Of a stretch of DNA of 51,513 nt, positions 31,806 through 40,849 are shown piece after piece (position 1 is the stretch's first letter; each line of letters starts with the position of its first letter). This DNA is from Singulisphaera sp. GP187. Lineage in GTDB: Bacteria; Planctomycetota; UBA1135; UBA2386. A program made the position numbers and the translations under genes. The notes under the pieces were generated by a model, which was given only the letters and a program-made list of their open reading frames with translations, ran no database searches and had not been told where the DNA came from. The stretch lies in NCBI GenBank assembly GCA_945871815.1, contig CAMBXM010000006.1:1-51513 (forward strand), given 5' to 3'.

Positions 31806-33260
31806 ATGACATCGGTCGTTCGCGAACTCGAAGCTCTGCTTGGCAAGAACCGGACGATCTCGTCCCGCGACGCCCTGCTCGCTTGGGAGTGCGACGGCTA
31901 TACGATCCATCGACAGTTGCCCCTCTGCGTCGTGCTGCCAGAATCGACCGCCGAGGTGCAAAGCGTGCTTCGATTGCTGCACCGCCGTGCCGTGCCGTTC
32001 GTCCCGCGAGGAGCTGGAACCTGCCTCTCTGGTGGACCGACGCCGGTGGAGCCGGCCGTGGTCGTCGAGCTCGCGCGCATGGACAACGTGCTGTCGATCG
32101 ACGTCGACGACCTGTTCGCGGTGGTGCAACCAGGCGTCGTCAATCTCGACCTCACGACCGCTGTCAAACACCTGGCACTGCACTACGCACCCGACCCGTC
32201 GAGCCAGTCGGTCTGTACGATTGGCGGCAACGTCGCCGAGAACAGCGGTGGCCCGCACTGCTTCAAGTACGGCATGACGGTCGACCACGTGCTCGGCCTG
32301 ACCGTCGTGTTGCCGGACGGCCAGATCGCCCAACTGGGCTCCAGCGCGGGACCACGACCGCCACAGGGGTTCGATCTCTCTGGCCTGTTCTGCGGCTCCG
32401 AAGGAACGTTCGGTATCGCTACGGAAATCACGGTCCGCTTGTCCACCGACCAGCCGTGCGTCCGCACGTTGCTGGCGTCCTTCGCTGACATGACGACCGC
32501 GTGTCTCGCGGTCTCGGACATCGTCGGCATGGGGCTCGTTCCAGCCGCTCTGGAGATCCTGGATCAGGCGACGATCCGGGCCGTGGAGGCCTCGGTCTAT
32601 CGAGCCGGCTACCCGGAGGATGCTGCCGCCGTGCTACTTGTCGAACTCGACGGCACCGCCGAGGTGCTGCACGAAGAGGCGCAAGAGGTCCGCGAGGTCT
32701 TCGCCCGGCGGGGTGCCTTGCGCATCGAGGAGGCGACGGATCCCAAAGACCGCCCGCGCCTGTGGAAGGGCCGCAAGGGCGCGTTCGGCGCAATGGGCCG
32801 CCTCAACACCGACCTCTATGTGCTCGATGGCGTCGTGCCACGAACCCGCCTCGTCGAAGCGTTGTCCGGCATTGCTGAGATCGGCAAGAAGCACGGGGTC
32901 GTCCTGACCAACGTGTTTCACGCTGGCGACGGCAACCTGCACCCGAACATCAGCTACGACGGCCGCGACGCCGCCGAGACTGCGCGCGTCGTCGCCGCCG
33001 GCCACGACATCCTGCAGTTGTGCGTCGACCTCGGTGGCAGCATCAGCGGCGAACATGGCATCGGCACCGAGAAACTCGACCACATGCCGCTGATGTACCG
33101 CCCGCAGGACCTCGAGGTGATGGCTCGCGTGCGCCGGGTCTTTGATCGCGACGGACGCTGCAATCCCGGCAAGGTGTTGCCCAATCGCAGCGCCTGTGCG
33201 GAGTCGCAGAAGTGGCCGCAGATGGTCGCGCGCGTCCTCGGCGAAGAAGGTCGCCGATGA
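31806..33260 (+). CDS. glcD: Glycolate oxidase FAD subunit
   Basis: A 484-residue FAD-linked oxidase. The FAD-binding PP-loop VPRGAGTCLSGG, TIGGNVAENSGG, and the C-terminal FHAGDGNLHPNI and SGEHGIGTEK motifs are those of GlcD, which oxidises glycolate to glyoxylate. CNPGKVLPN closes the family region. Together with the two genes behind it, it forms the three-subunit glycolate oxidase; D-lactate oxidation is a possible alternative. The ATG at 31806 is preferred over a GTG at 31770 because the family N-terminus starts at MTSVVRELEALLG. The stop overlaps the next start as ATGA. Confidence 0.93.
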   Translation: MTSVVRELEALLGKNRTISSRDALLAWECDGYTIHRQLPLCVVLPESTAEVQSVLRLLHRRAVPFVPRGAGTCLSGGPTPVEPAVVVELARMDNVLSIDVDDLFAVVQPGVVNLDLTTAVKHLALHYAPDPSSQSVCTIGGNVAENSGGPHCFKYGMTVDHVLGLTVVLPDGQIAQLGSSAGPRPPQGFDLSGLFCGSEGTFGIATEITVRLSTDQPCVRTLLASFADMTTACLAVSDIVGMGLVPAALEILDQATIRAVEASVYRAGYPEDAAAVLLVELDGTAEVLHEEAQEVREVFARRGALRIEEATDPKDRPRLWKGRKGAFGAMGRLNTDLYVLDGVVPRTRLVEALSGIAEIGKKHGVVLTNVFHAGDGNLHPNISYDGRDAAETARVVAAGHDILQLCVDLGGSISGEHGIGTEKLDHMPLMYRPQDLEVMARVRRVFDRDGRCNPGKVLPNRSACAESQKWPQMVARVLGEEGRR

Positions 33261-34312
33261 ACGTGTACGCGGTCACGAACAGCAGCGAAGTCGCGGCCGC
33301 ACTGCGCGAGTGTGTCGCGGCGTCACGCCGCGTTCATTTGTTCGGCCGTGGCACGCGCAACCGCTGGCAGGCGGCGCCTCCCGCTGCTGCCGTGACGCTG
33401 TCGCTGCGTGGACTCTCATCCATTCTTCGCCTGGAGCCAGACGACCTCACGTGCTCCGTGGAACCTGGCGTTCCGTGCCAAGAACTGGCGATGGCACTGC
33501 GGCAGAAGGGCCTCGAACTGGGCTGCCTCGACGCGGACGACTCGGGTTCCATCGGCGGGCTCTACGCCAGCGATCCACTCGGTGCGCCCAACCCAGGTGC
33601 CAGCTCTCCTCGTTCGACGTTGCTCGGAATCGAAGGCGTTCTCGCCGAGGGCCTCGAGTTCCGTTCGGGCGCGCGCGTCGTCAAGAGCGTCGCGGGCTTC
33701 GACGTGCACCGACTGTTCGTCGGCAGTCACGGTCTGCTCTACGCCGCGACGCTACTGCACCTGAAGCTACGACCGGCGCCTCGCGTGCGCGCTGCCTTCA
33801 CGACCGACACACTCGACGTCGCAGGCGCAGTGGACAAGTTCATCGAGATGCGCCGCAACCCAACGATGCCGCGTCGGCTCGTGCTGGTTCGGGAAGCATC
33901 TGGCTGTCGCGTTGCCGGAGTCTTCGCCGGCCGTGCGCGACAAGTCGCCTCGCTCCTTCAGCAGCACTCGCTTCGAGAAGTCGACAAGGCGCCGCAGGAC
34001 CATCTGCAGCAGCCGCCAGCCGATCGCGAACTCGTCGTCGGCATCGTGCGAGCCTCGAAGATCGCGGCGCTCGCAGACATCCTCCCCGCTGCCGCGCCGT
34101 TGCTGGTCCACGGCGGCGGCCAGTTCGAGGCGATTCTCACGCCAGCAGAAGTCGACGTTCTGTTCACGGCGCTGCCTGCACTAGAAGCGCACGCCGCAAT
34201 CGCGATCGGAGCGCCTTCACGCGTCCGTCGCACCACGCCGCTGGACCAGGGCGCAGCCCGGTTGCAGCGCGACCTTCGCAGCGCCCTCGATCCACACTCC
34301 GTGCTCGCATGA
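33257..34312 (+). CDS. glcE: Glycolate oxidase FAD-binding subunit
   Basis: A 351-residue FAD-binding protein, shorter than GlcD and typical for GlcE. Visible motifs are HLFGRGTRNRW, VEPGVPCQELAMAL, DDSGSIGGLYASDPLG and ARVVKSVAGFDVHRLFVGSHG. It works as an accessory FAD subunit of the glycolate oxidase complex. The ATG at 33257 overlaps the glcD stop (ATGA) and its own stop overlaps glcF the same way, so the three subunits should be made in fixed proportion. Confidence 0.91.
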   Translation: MNVYAVTNSSEVAAALRECVAASRRVHLFGRGTRNRWQAAPPAAAVTLSLRGLSSILRLEPDDLTCSVEPGVPCQELAMALRQKGLELGCLDADDSGSIGGLYASDPLGAPNPGASSPRSTLLGIEGVLAEGLEFRSGARVVKSVAGFDVHRLFVGSHGLLYAATLLHLKLRPAPRVRAAFTTDTLDVAGAVDKFIEMRRNPTMPRRLVLVREASGCRVAGVFAGRARQVASLLQQHSLREVDKAPQDHLQQPPADRELVVGIVRASKIAALADILPAAAPLLVHGGGQFEAILTPAEVDVLFTALPALEAHAAIAIGAPSRVRRTTPLDQGAARLQRDLRSALDPHSVLA

Positions 34313-35583
34313 ACGACGCCCAGAGAACGACGGAGAGTCCCTCGTCGCCGCTCCACGGACACACTTACGAACAGACACTCGGCTGCGTGCACTGCGGCCT
34401 GTGCCTACCAGCGTGTCCCACCTACCGCAGCACCGGTGTTGAGGCCGACTCCCCGCGCGGTCGCATCTATCTCGTGCGCGCGCTCGCCGAGGGTCGCATC
34501 GAAGACCCAGAGGTCGTGCGCCATCATCTCGACCGCTGCCTCGACTGCCGCGCCTGCGAGACTGCATGCCCGTCGGGCGTGGAGTACGGCGCCATCCTGG
34601 AAACCTCGCGCGCTGCACTGGAGAGCCGGAAGCCGGCGAGCGGACTGCGCCCTCGCATTGCGAAGTGGATGCTGCGTCACGTCGTGGTCCACCAAGGACG
34701 ACTGCGCGCGATGTTCGCAGTCCTGCGCCTCGCCGAAGTGCTCGGTTTGCGACGGCTCGCCCGCATGCTGCGGTTGCTACCGGCCTCAGTCGATGCGATT
34801 GCACCGCACGTACCGCCCGCCGCTGAGCGCCGGCCACTGCCGACGGGATGGCACCGGCCGAGGGGACCGTCGCGCGGCAAGATCGGCCTGTTCACCGGTT
34901 GCGTGATGGAGCCGATCTTCGGTCGCATCAACCGCGCCACGTTGCAGCTGTTGCTCGCGAACGGCTTCGAGGTCTTAGTACCACAGGCGCAGCGCTGCTG
35001 CGGCGCGCTGCTCGTGCACGCGGGGTTGCCCAAAGACGCCGCCAAGGTCGCCAGGGCGAACACCACCGCGTTTGCCGAGGTGGATGTCGTCATCAACAAC
35101 TCCGCGGGTTGCGGCTGCGCGATGCGCGAGTATGGCGAATTGCTCGGTGACGAAACCGGCCGTGCCTTCGCTGGCAAGTGCCGCGATATCTGCGAGTTTC
35201 TCGCCGAGCAGGGCCTCTCGGCGACGCCCAAGCCGTGCACTGATCGCGTCGCCTATGACGACCCGTGCCATCTGTGCCATGGCCAGAAGGTCCGCACAGA
35301 ACCGCGCAAGTTGCTGCAGCAGGTGCCTGGCATCCAGATGATCGAGCACGCAAGACCAGAGGACTGCTGCGGCTCAGCCGGGATCTACAACATGCTGCAA
35401 CCTGAACTCGCGAGCGACGTCGGGCAGCGCAAGGCAAAGGCACTGTGCGATGCAAAACCCGATCTGGTCGCCACCGGCAATCCCGGCTGCATGATGCAGA
35501 TCGCAGCGCACCTCAAGGCGGCCGGAAGTTCGGCGCGCGTCGTGCACCCAGTCGAGTTGTTGCTGCCAGATGCGCCGCGTTGA
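34309..35583 (+). CDS. glcF: Glycolate oxidase iron-sulfur subunit
   Basis: A 424-residue protein with two [4Fe-4S] motifs: Cys26/29/32/36 in CVHCGLCLPACPTY and Cys77/80/83/87 in CLDCRACETACPSG. Two Cys-rich CCG domains follow, with QRCCGALLVHAG and later PEDCCGSAGIYNM, plus DPCHLCHGQK. This is the electron-transfer subunit that passes electrons from the FAD subunits to the respiratory chain. It is the last gene of glcDEF, starting by ATGA overlap. No transcription regulator (GlcC) lies next to the operon. Confidence 0.94.
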   Translation: MNDAQRTTESPSSPLHGHTYEQTLGCVHCGLCLPACPTYRSTGVEADSPRGRIYLVRALAEGRIEDPEVVRHHLDRCLDCRACETACPSGVEYGAILETSRAALESRKPASGLRPRIAKWMLRHVVVHQGRLRAMFAVLRLAEVLGLRRLARMLRLLPASVDAIAPHVPPAAERRPLPTGWHRPRGPSRGKIGLFTGCVMEPIFGRINRATLQLLLANGFEVLVPQAQRCCGALLVHAGLPKDAAKVARANTTAFAEVDVVINNSAGCGCAMREYGELLGDETGRAFAGKCRDICEFLAEQGLSATPKPCTDRVAYDDPCHLCHGQKVRTEPRKLLQQVPGIQMIEHARPEDCCGSAGIYNMLQPELASDVGQRKAKALCDAKPDLVATGNPGCMMQIAAHLKAAGSSARVVHPVELLLPDAPR

Positions 35584-35617
35584 GCGAATGCTACGTGCCG
35601 CGCGCCTTCAGCCGTGA

Positions 35618-36670
35618 TCAGCCGCCGATGGGCGTCACGATCGACCACAGACCATCGGTCGCCGACAACACGCCGTTGACTGCCGCCGGATCGAACACGA
35701 CCCACTGCGAGAACAGCGACAGGCCGACAAACGCCGACAGCGGCGGGATCTGCAGCGCCAGCGTCGCCGATGCCGTTCCCGGGCCACCGACCGTTGTCGG
35801 GAACAGCGTGATCTCGGGCTCGACGAGCAAGAAGCACCCCGGCGCATTGAGCACGTTGGTCAGATCAAGCGGCAACGGGATCGGCGTGCCCTCCGAGTCC
35901 CACAACGTGCGACTCGTGCCGATCGCGAGACCAGCCAACGTCTGCGCCGCCGCATTCTGCAGTTGATGCGTCCAGATGTTGCCGGGCGTCGCCAACTGCA
36001 GCGTGTCCGCCGTCGGGGTGATGAAGTTGATCCCGCGGCAGCCATTGCCGAAGTGCGTCTTGGCACCCGGACGAAGCGAAAACCGCATGAACAGACCCTG
36101 CGCGGCCGTCAACTGGCCCGATGTGGCGCTCGCATTTCCGCCGGCATAGACGCGGGAAATGGAGTTGAAGCCCGAGTCAGTCGATCGCTGATCGGCGTTG
36201 AACGGCGCGTTGCTGCGGCCGTTGCCAAAGATGCGCACGTCGACGAGGAAGGGACGCTGACCATCCCAGGTGAACAGCTCGGTGAACGGTACGGTGAGTA
36301 CCGGCTGGCCCGCCGCGGCAGTCAACAGCGTCAGCGTAGTCCGCGGCCGTACGATGACTCGCGGACCGACGAGATTCGAATCGAACGTGCTGTTGAGCCC
36401 GAATACCGGCGCGTGGCACATCGAGATTTCGCAATCGAGGGTCGTCGAGATCGTCGCGCTGGTGCCGGCTAGGATCGTAAGGCTCTGCAGCCGGATCGGC
36501 TCGGTGCCGAAGTTCTGCGCCTGCGCCAGCGAGAACCACTCCTGGTAGCGACCAACGCCGGCGGCAAACGGCAGCTGCGTGTTGGACACAAGCGGAGCCG
36601 GGAACGGCAGAGTCACGGTCTGGGCGCTCACAGCGGCGGCCAGGACGAACAGGATGAAAAAGGCACGCAT
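35618..36670 (-). CDS. Secreted beta-rich protein of unknown function
   Basis: A 350-residue protein with signal MRAFFILFVLAAAVSAQ. The start at 36670 puts the signal first; the in-frame upstream extension to 36748 is unlikely. The mature part is almost entirely beta strands (QNFGTEPIRLQSLTILAG, LVGPRVIVRPRTTLTLLTA, GLFMRFSLRPGAKTHFG). The C-terminal part, about residues 225-350, has the LPLDLTNVLNAPGCFLLVEP and SLFSQWVVFDPAAVNG pattern shared with other secreted proteins here and with many secreted Planctomycetota proteins. No catalytic residues are seen. It is probably an extracellular or surface protein. Confidence 0.78.
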   Translation of the reverse strand: MRAFFILFVLAAAVSAQTVTLPFPAPLVSNTQLPFAAGVGRYQEWFSLAQAQNFGTEPIRLQSLTILAGTSATISTTLDCEISMCHAPVFGLNSTFDSNLVGPRVIVRPRTTLTLLTAAAGQPVLTVPFTELFTWDGQRPFLVDVRIFGNGRSNAPFNADQRSTDSGFNSISRVYAGGNASATSGQLTAAQGLFMRFSLRPGAKTHFGNGCRGINFITPTADTLQLATPGNIWTHQLQNAAAQTLAGLAIGTSRTLWDSEGTPIPLPLDLTNVLNAPGCFLLVEPEITLFPTTVGGPGTASATLALQIPPLSAFVGLSLFSQWVVFDPAAVNGVLSATDGLWSIVTPIGG

Positions 36671-36838
36671 CAGCACAAACTCACGAAACGGGCGAAGGGA
36701 AACCTGAGACAGTCTACCCGGGTGCGAGCGCCGCGGCGGCGATGCCACCGCACATGCGCTCGTTTACGGCTCGCGGTCGATGCTAGTTCGCGCGCAGCGG
36801 ACGGCAACAGGGGCCGAATGCTGATGTGGCACGGTGGC

Positions 36839-38377
36839 TCAGAAATAGTACCACTCGCACACGCGAGCGATCGAACCGCTGGTCGTTCCGCCGCCGATCA
36901 CTTGGACCTGGCCCTGCGGTGTGGCGTAGGCGGCGGCACCGGCGCGAGCGACGTTCAGCGAAGGGCCGGTGGTAAAGGTGTTGGTTGAACTGTTGTAGAT
37001 CTCGCCTGAGGCCAAGGGCGTTGGCGTGAGGATCGCACCGTTGGCACCGCCGACCAGCAATACGCTCCCGTTTGGCAGCACGATGGCGCGCTGGTTGGCT
37101 CGCGCAGTCGCCATCGCGCCAGCACTCGACCACGTATTGGCCACCGCATCGTAGACCTCTGCCGCCGCCGTCGGCGTACCTTGGTTGGCGATCGTCATGC
37201 TGGCGATGCCGCCGGCAAGCAACCATCGGTTGTTGGGCAACGGCACCGCATCGATCAGCGATCGCGCACTCGCCATTGACGGCCCAGCGGTGATCGCATT
37301 CGTCGCCGGCGAGAACAGATCCGTTGTCGCCCGCACGGTCGGCACCTTGATGATGATCAAGTTGTCGAAGCTGACCCCGCCGGCGAGCAGCACCGTGCCG
37401 TTCGGACGGACGATGGGGACGTGACCGACGCGGGGAGTGCGCAGGTTTGGACCGGGCGACCAAGCGTTGGTGGCCGGGTTGTAGAACTCGGTCGTGTTCA
37501 ACGTGTGGTCAATCGTGTCGATGCCGGTTGTCACGGTGTCGAGACCGCCGCTGATGAATACGCGCCCGTCGGCAAGCAGCACCGCCGCGTGACCCGCACG
37601 AGCGGTGCCCATCGAAGTCACCGGTGTGAAGGCGTCCGCGACCGGATCGTAGATCTCGCACAACGCCTGCGGGTCGTTGGTCAGATTGACGCCACCCGCG
37701 AGCAACCACCGGCCATCGGCGAGCCGCGTCGCTGAATGCAGCGACCGGTACGCGTTCATCTGCGGTCCGAAGACGAACGCGTCGGTGACGTCGTCGTAGA
37801 TCTCGCTCGTGCGCACCGCGACCTGCGCCAGCAAGGCACCGCGACCGCCGCCCGCAATCATCCAGCGACCGTCGGCGCGAGGGATCATGGTGCCGAAAGC
37901 GCGGTCGTCCGTCATGTAGACCTGCCGGTCGCGAAACACGCCGGCCGGCGCAAACCGAATCGCCTCGGGCGGGGACACTTCGTCGAACACCGTCGTCGCG
38001 CCACCGAATGACAAGCCTTGGAAGAACAGCGGCACATCGAGGAAAGCTGGCACGTTGGGCACGGTCCACCCGGGTAGCGCGTAGCGTTGGTCGAAGCCGA
38101 ACTGGCCGAAGTAGAGATCGAGTTGCTGCAAGCCGACGCTGAGCACGCGCGTGTCCGCGGGATCAACCACAGCGATCGGCAGCGGGCCAGCATCGATGCC
38201 CATGGCAATGATGCAGAACTGGAAGAGCGGCCCCGGTCCGAGTGAGACACTCAGCGTACCTGGGAACGACCCTCCAAGAGCGTCGAGTCGCATCGGGCCT
38301 TGCGCCGCGATAGGCGCAGCAAGTGCGATGGATAGCGCAGCGATCGCGAACGGTTCTGCATTATGGCGGCAGTGCAT
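36839..38377 (-). CDS. Secreted kelch-repeat protein, probable seven-bladed propeller
   Basis: A 512-residue protein with signal FAIAALSIALAAPIAAQG. After about 165 residues of a beta domain, seven repeats of roughly 45-50 residues follow, each with a hydrophobic strand ending in Gly-Gly (RWMIAGGG, RWLLAGGV, RVFISGGL, TVLLAGGV, RWLLAGGI, SVLLVGGA, VQVIGGG). A xEIYDxxTNxFxxG strand precedes six of them, which is a kelch/galactose-oxidase-like blade. Such propellers usually bind ligands, and no copper-site residues of galactose oxidase were seen. The ATG at 38377 has a strong GGAGGT site 4 bases upstream. It diverges from the cobalamin gene. Confidence 0.88.
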   Translation of the reverse strand: MHCRHNAEPFAIAALSIALAAPIAAQGPMRLDALGGSFPGTLSVSLGPGPLFQFCIIAMGIDAGPLPIAVVDPADTRVLSVGLQQLDLYFGQFGFDQRYALPGWTVPNVPAFLDVPLFFQGLSFGGATTVFDEVSPPEAIRFAPAGVFRDRQVYMTDDRAFGTMIPRADGRWMIAGGGRGALLAQVAVRTSEIYDDVTDAFVFGPQMNAYRSLHSATRLADGRWLLAGGVNLTNDPQALCEIYDPVADAFTPVTSMGTARAGHAAVLLADGRVFISGGLDTVTTGIDTIDHTLNTTEFYNPATNAWSPGPNLRTPRVGHVPIVRPNGTVLLAGGVSFDNLIIIKVPTVRATTDLFSPATNAITAGPSMASARSLIDAVPLPNNRWLLAGGIASMTIANQGTPTAAAEVYDAVANTWSSAGAMATARANQRAIVLPNGSVLLVGGANGAILTPTPLASGEIYNSSTNTFTTGPSLNVARAGAAAYATPQGQVQVIGGGTTSGSIARVCEWYYF

Positions 38378-38380
38378 GGG

Positions 38381-38386
38381 ACCTCC
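38381..38386 (-). promoter_or_regulatory. Strong ribosome binding site GGAGGT for the kelch protein
   Basis: GGAGGT on the minus strand, ending 3 bases before the ATG at 38377. It decides this start over the longer frame to 38437. Confidence 0.75.
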
Positions 38387-38569
38387 GAGGCCGGAGATCA
38401 TCGCGCCCCGGAGCGAGCAGACCAAGCCCCACACCAAGGCCGCAACCGGACCCGAGCCTGCCGCGAAAAGCCGTTGCGCCCCAAGGTCCGATTCCGATAC
38501 TCACGCCCCCCGCTGGCCGCAGGAAGCGCCCGGCATCCTCCAATCACGCTCGCGCCGAACCAAATCGCC

Positions 38570-39118
38570 ATGTCGCTCTACACCAAGACCGGAGACGAGG
38601 GCGAGACTGGCCTGTTCGGCAACCGTCGCGTACCCAAGGACGACCTGCGCATCGAGGCCTACGGTGCCATCGACGAACTGAACAGCTGCCTTGGACTGTT
38701 GCGCTGCGAGAGGTTTGAGCCTGAAACCGACGGTCGCCTGGAGACGATGCAGAACCTGCTGTTCGAGATCGGCGCCGATCTCGCAACCGATGGCGGCAAT
38801 GCATCGGTGTCGGCCGTAACGCACGCCATCGCACTGATGGAGCAGTGGATCGACGGGAGCGAGCAGGAGCTACCGCAACTGCGCAACTTCGTACTGCCAG
38901 GCGGCAGCCGCGCCTCGGGCTTGCTACACGTGGCGCGCACCGTGGCGCGGCGCGCCGAACGACGGTTTTGGACCCTGGCCAAGGTCGCGCATGATGTGCC
39001 ACGCCCGATTGGCGTGCTGCTCAATCGCATGTCGGACCTGTTCTTCTCCTGGGCCCGCCGCGCCAACGTCCGCGCCGGCGTCGCCGATGTGCCGTGGCAG
39101 CGCCAGCAGGGGTCGTGA
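38570..39118 (+). CDS. PduO-type cob(I)alamin adenosyltransferase
   Basis: A 182-residue ATP:cob(I)alamin adenosyltransferase of the PduO family, the last step in making adenosylcobalamin. The N-terminal ATP motif is LYTKTGDEGETGLFGNRRV, followed by AYGAIDELNSCLG, FVLPGGSRASGLLHVARTV with the conserved RTVARRAER helix, and LLNRMSDLFFSWAR. Length and motif order are normal. No propanediol, cobalamin-biosynthesis or methylmalonyl-CoA mutase genes are adjacent, so it probably serves a cellwide B12 need. It diverges from the kelch gene across 192 bp. Confidence 0.94.
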   Translation: MSLYTKTGDEGETGLFGNRRVPKDDLRIEAYGAIDELNSCLGLLRCERFEPETDGRLETMQNLLFEIGADLATDGGNASVSAVTHAIALMEQWIDGSEQELPQLRNFVLPGGSRASGLLHVARTVARRAERRFWTLAKVAHDVPRPIGVLLNRMSDLFFSWARRANVRAGVADVPWQRQQGS

Positions 39119-39174
39119 GCAACCGCTGCGCCGATGGCTCAGGCGCGCCAAGCTCCACTGGCAGGCGGCGACTG

Positions 39175-39210
39175 GACTCCGTCTGGTTGCACGACTCCGC
39201 CTAGTTGCAC
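39175..39210. repeat. 18-bp tandem repeat, two copies
   Basis: Copies at 39175-39192 and 39193-39210 read gactccgtctggttgcac and gactccgcctagttgcac, 16 of 18 bases alike. They lie in the 240-bp gap between the convergent cobalamin and YjbR/TfoX-like genes. The rest of that gap holds low-complexity ccag-rich sequence and no gene. Confidence 0.85.
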
Positions 39211-39360
39211 CAGTGCGGGTCCACCCACTCGGAAGCGGCGGAGAATCTGGATGCCAGTGTGCCTTCTGACGAACAACTCCGGCACCGAGCACCCTGCAGA
39301 CGGGTGGAGATCCAGCCCAACTGAATCAACCAGCCGAATCAGCCAGCCAGCGCAGCCAGA

Positions 39361-39684
39361 TCAAACCGGGCCAGCAGCCGTGCGGCCCAGTCGGCACGCG
39401 CGGCGCAGCCACATCATGGCGCGCTCGACTTCGCGAGGCGTCGTGACCGGGATCTCGACGAACTCGCGCGAATGCGGGTCGCCATCGTCCGGCATGCGCT
39501 TGGCGCCGATGATCTTCAAGGCTTCGGTGACCTGAGGCGGGGCGAGCTTGACCACCACGCCCTTCTTGCCGAGGTAAGCGAACACTTGGCCGCGGACCAG
39601 GAACGAGTCTTTTCCGTCCCGCTTCTCACGGGCCACGTCTTTCCAGGCACAGAGGCGCTCGACGATCGTCGCGAGTGGATCCAT
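39361..39684 (-). CDS. YjbR/TfoX-N-like small protein
   Basis: A 107-residue cytosolic protein. KDSFLVRGQVFAYLGKKGVV and KLAPPQVTEALKI, then a C-terminal EIPVTTPREVERAMMWLRRA helix, fit the YjbR/MmcQ and TfoX-N fold, a small alpha/beta domain. In other bacteria this fold is seen in DNA-binding-like and competence-related proteins, but the role of stand-alone members is not established. The ATG at 39684 begins the conserved part. It is preceded by a 112-bp gap from proline dehydrogenase on the same strand. Confidence 0.75.
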   Translation of the reverse strand: MDPLATIVERLCAWKDVAREKRDGKDSFLVRGQVFAYLGKKGVVVKLAPPQVTEALKIIGAKRMPDDGDPHSREFVEIPVTTPREVERAMMWLRRACRLGRTAAGPV

Positions 39685-39796
39685 AGGGGCGAAGGACTAT
39701 AGCCGCTCAGCCCTCCGCAACCTAGCGCTGCGACCGAAAAGCCCGAACAAGACCCTTCCAGGTCGTCGCAAACCAGCCCGCCGAGGGCACCTGGAG

Positions 39797-40723
39797 TCAA
39801 CCGATTCGCAACAGGTTCTTGGTCACAAGCCACATCATCGCCGGGTACTCGTCGAGGCGACGACGAAGATACTGCACCGCCATACCCCAGCCGTTTGCGA
39901 ACGGCACGTAAAGGCGGCAACGGACCCCCCGCTGACGCAACTCGGCGAGCAGGCGTTCGCGCGGAACCCCATAGAGCATCTGAACCTCGAACCGATCGGG
40001 TGCCGCGCCTGCAGCCGGCACGACCTCATCGACGAAGCGCCGGACGACGGCCTCGTCGTGACTCGCAAACTCGACGTAGTGGCCGGCCTTCAACAGCCGC
40101 GCGGCGTAGTCGAGCATGCGTTGCTTCATCGCCGGCTTCTGCATCAACGCGACATCCTCGGGCTCGCGATAAATGCCGATGACCAGTCGCACGCGCATTC
40201 CCTTGGGTAGCGCCTCGATGTCCCGCTCAGTGCGGTGGAGGCGGGTCTGCAGCACGCAGCCCACGTGACGGTGACCCGCCTCGTAGAGTTGCCGCAGGGC
40301 GTCGAGGGTGAAGTCGGTCCAGTGCCGGCTCTCCATGTCGATGCTCAGGCTGACGTTCTTCCGGGCCGCAGCCTCGACAATCGTAGTGATCGCCTGGAGC
40401 GAACCCTTCGCCGCACCACCCTCCTGTAGCGGGTCTGTCGTGTAGGAAGACGGCTTCAGCGAGAGGGTGGGACGGCCCTCCGGACCGATGTCCGAGCAGG
40501 CGGCCACGGCATCGACCATGCGCAGGTAGGTCTTCAGATTGTCATCTGCTTGCTGCGGCTGGTGGATGTCCTCGGCCAGCAAGTCGAGCGTCGCCATCAA
40601 GCCACGTTGCTTCCACAGGCTGCGCGCAGCACCCATGGCGAGATCGAGAGAGTCACCGGCGACATAGGGTCGCGCGAAGAATCGCACGAGGAACGGCGGA
40701 ATCAGACGGATCAGCGGGTTCAC
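39797..40723 (-). CDS. Proline dehydrogenase (monofunctional)
   Basis: A 308-residue FAD-dependent proline dehydrogenase, which oxidises proline to pyrroline-5-carboxylate as the first step of proline breakdown. The TIM-barrel motifs are visible: PTLSLKPSSYTTD, LSIDMESRHWTDF, GCVLQTRLHRTERD, RVRLVIGIYREPEDVA, HYVEFASHDE, FEVQMLYGVPRERL and RLYVPFANGWGMAVQYLRRRLDE. The final YLRRRLxE helix holds the proline-binding arginines. It is the short single-function form; the P5C dehydrogenase partner is not in the window. The start is GTG at 40723. Confidence 0.94.
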   Translation of the reverse strand: MNPLIRLIPPFLVRFFARPYVAGDSLDLAMGAARSLWKQRGLMATLDLLAEDIHQPQQADDNLKTYLRMVDAVAACSDIGPEGRPTLSLKPSSYTTDPLQEGGAAKGSLQAITTIVEAAARKNVSLSIDMESRHWTDFTLDALRQLYEAGHRHVGCVLQTRLHRTERDIEALPKGMRVRLVIGIYREPEDVALMQKPAMKQRMLDYAARLLKAGHYVEFASHDEAVVRRFVDEVVPAAGAAPDRFEVQMLYGVPRERLLAELRQRGVRCRLYVPFANGWGMAVQYLRRRLDEYPAMMWLVTKNLLRIG

Positions 40724-40838
40724 GGGGAGCGCGGATCATGGCGACGCATCGCCGCGATTACCAACTGCGGCCGCACCGGGCCGAAGTCGGCCAGAGGACT
40801 CAATCCGGAGACCCGGAAACGCCGATGACACGGCACGA

Positions 40839-40844
40839 AAGAGG
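40839..40844 (+). promoter_or_regulatory. Ribosome binding site AAGAGG
   Basis: AAGAGG, 5 bases before the ATG at 40850; it supports that start. Confidence 0.6.
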
Positions 40845-40849
40845 CCAAC

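Noticed and set aside
2917-35583. A functional unit of the Hyi-like protein with glcDEF in glyoxylate metabolism
   Set aside because: The genes are nearly 30 kb apart, and the Hyi-like protein carries an export signal.
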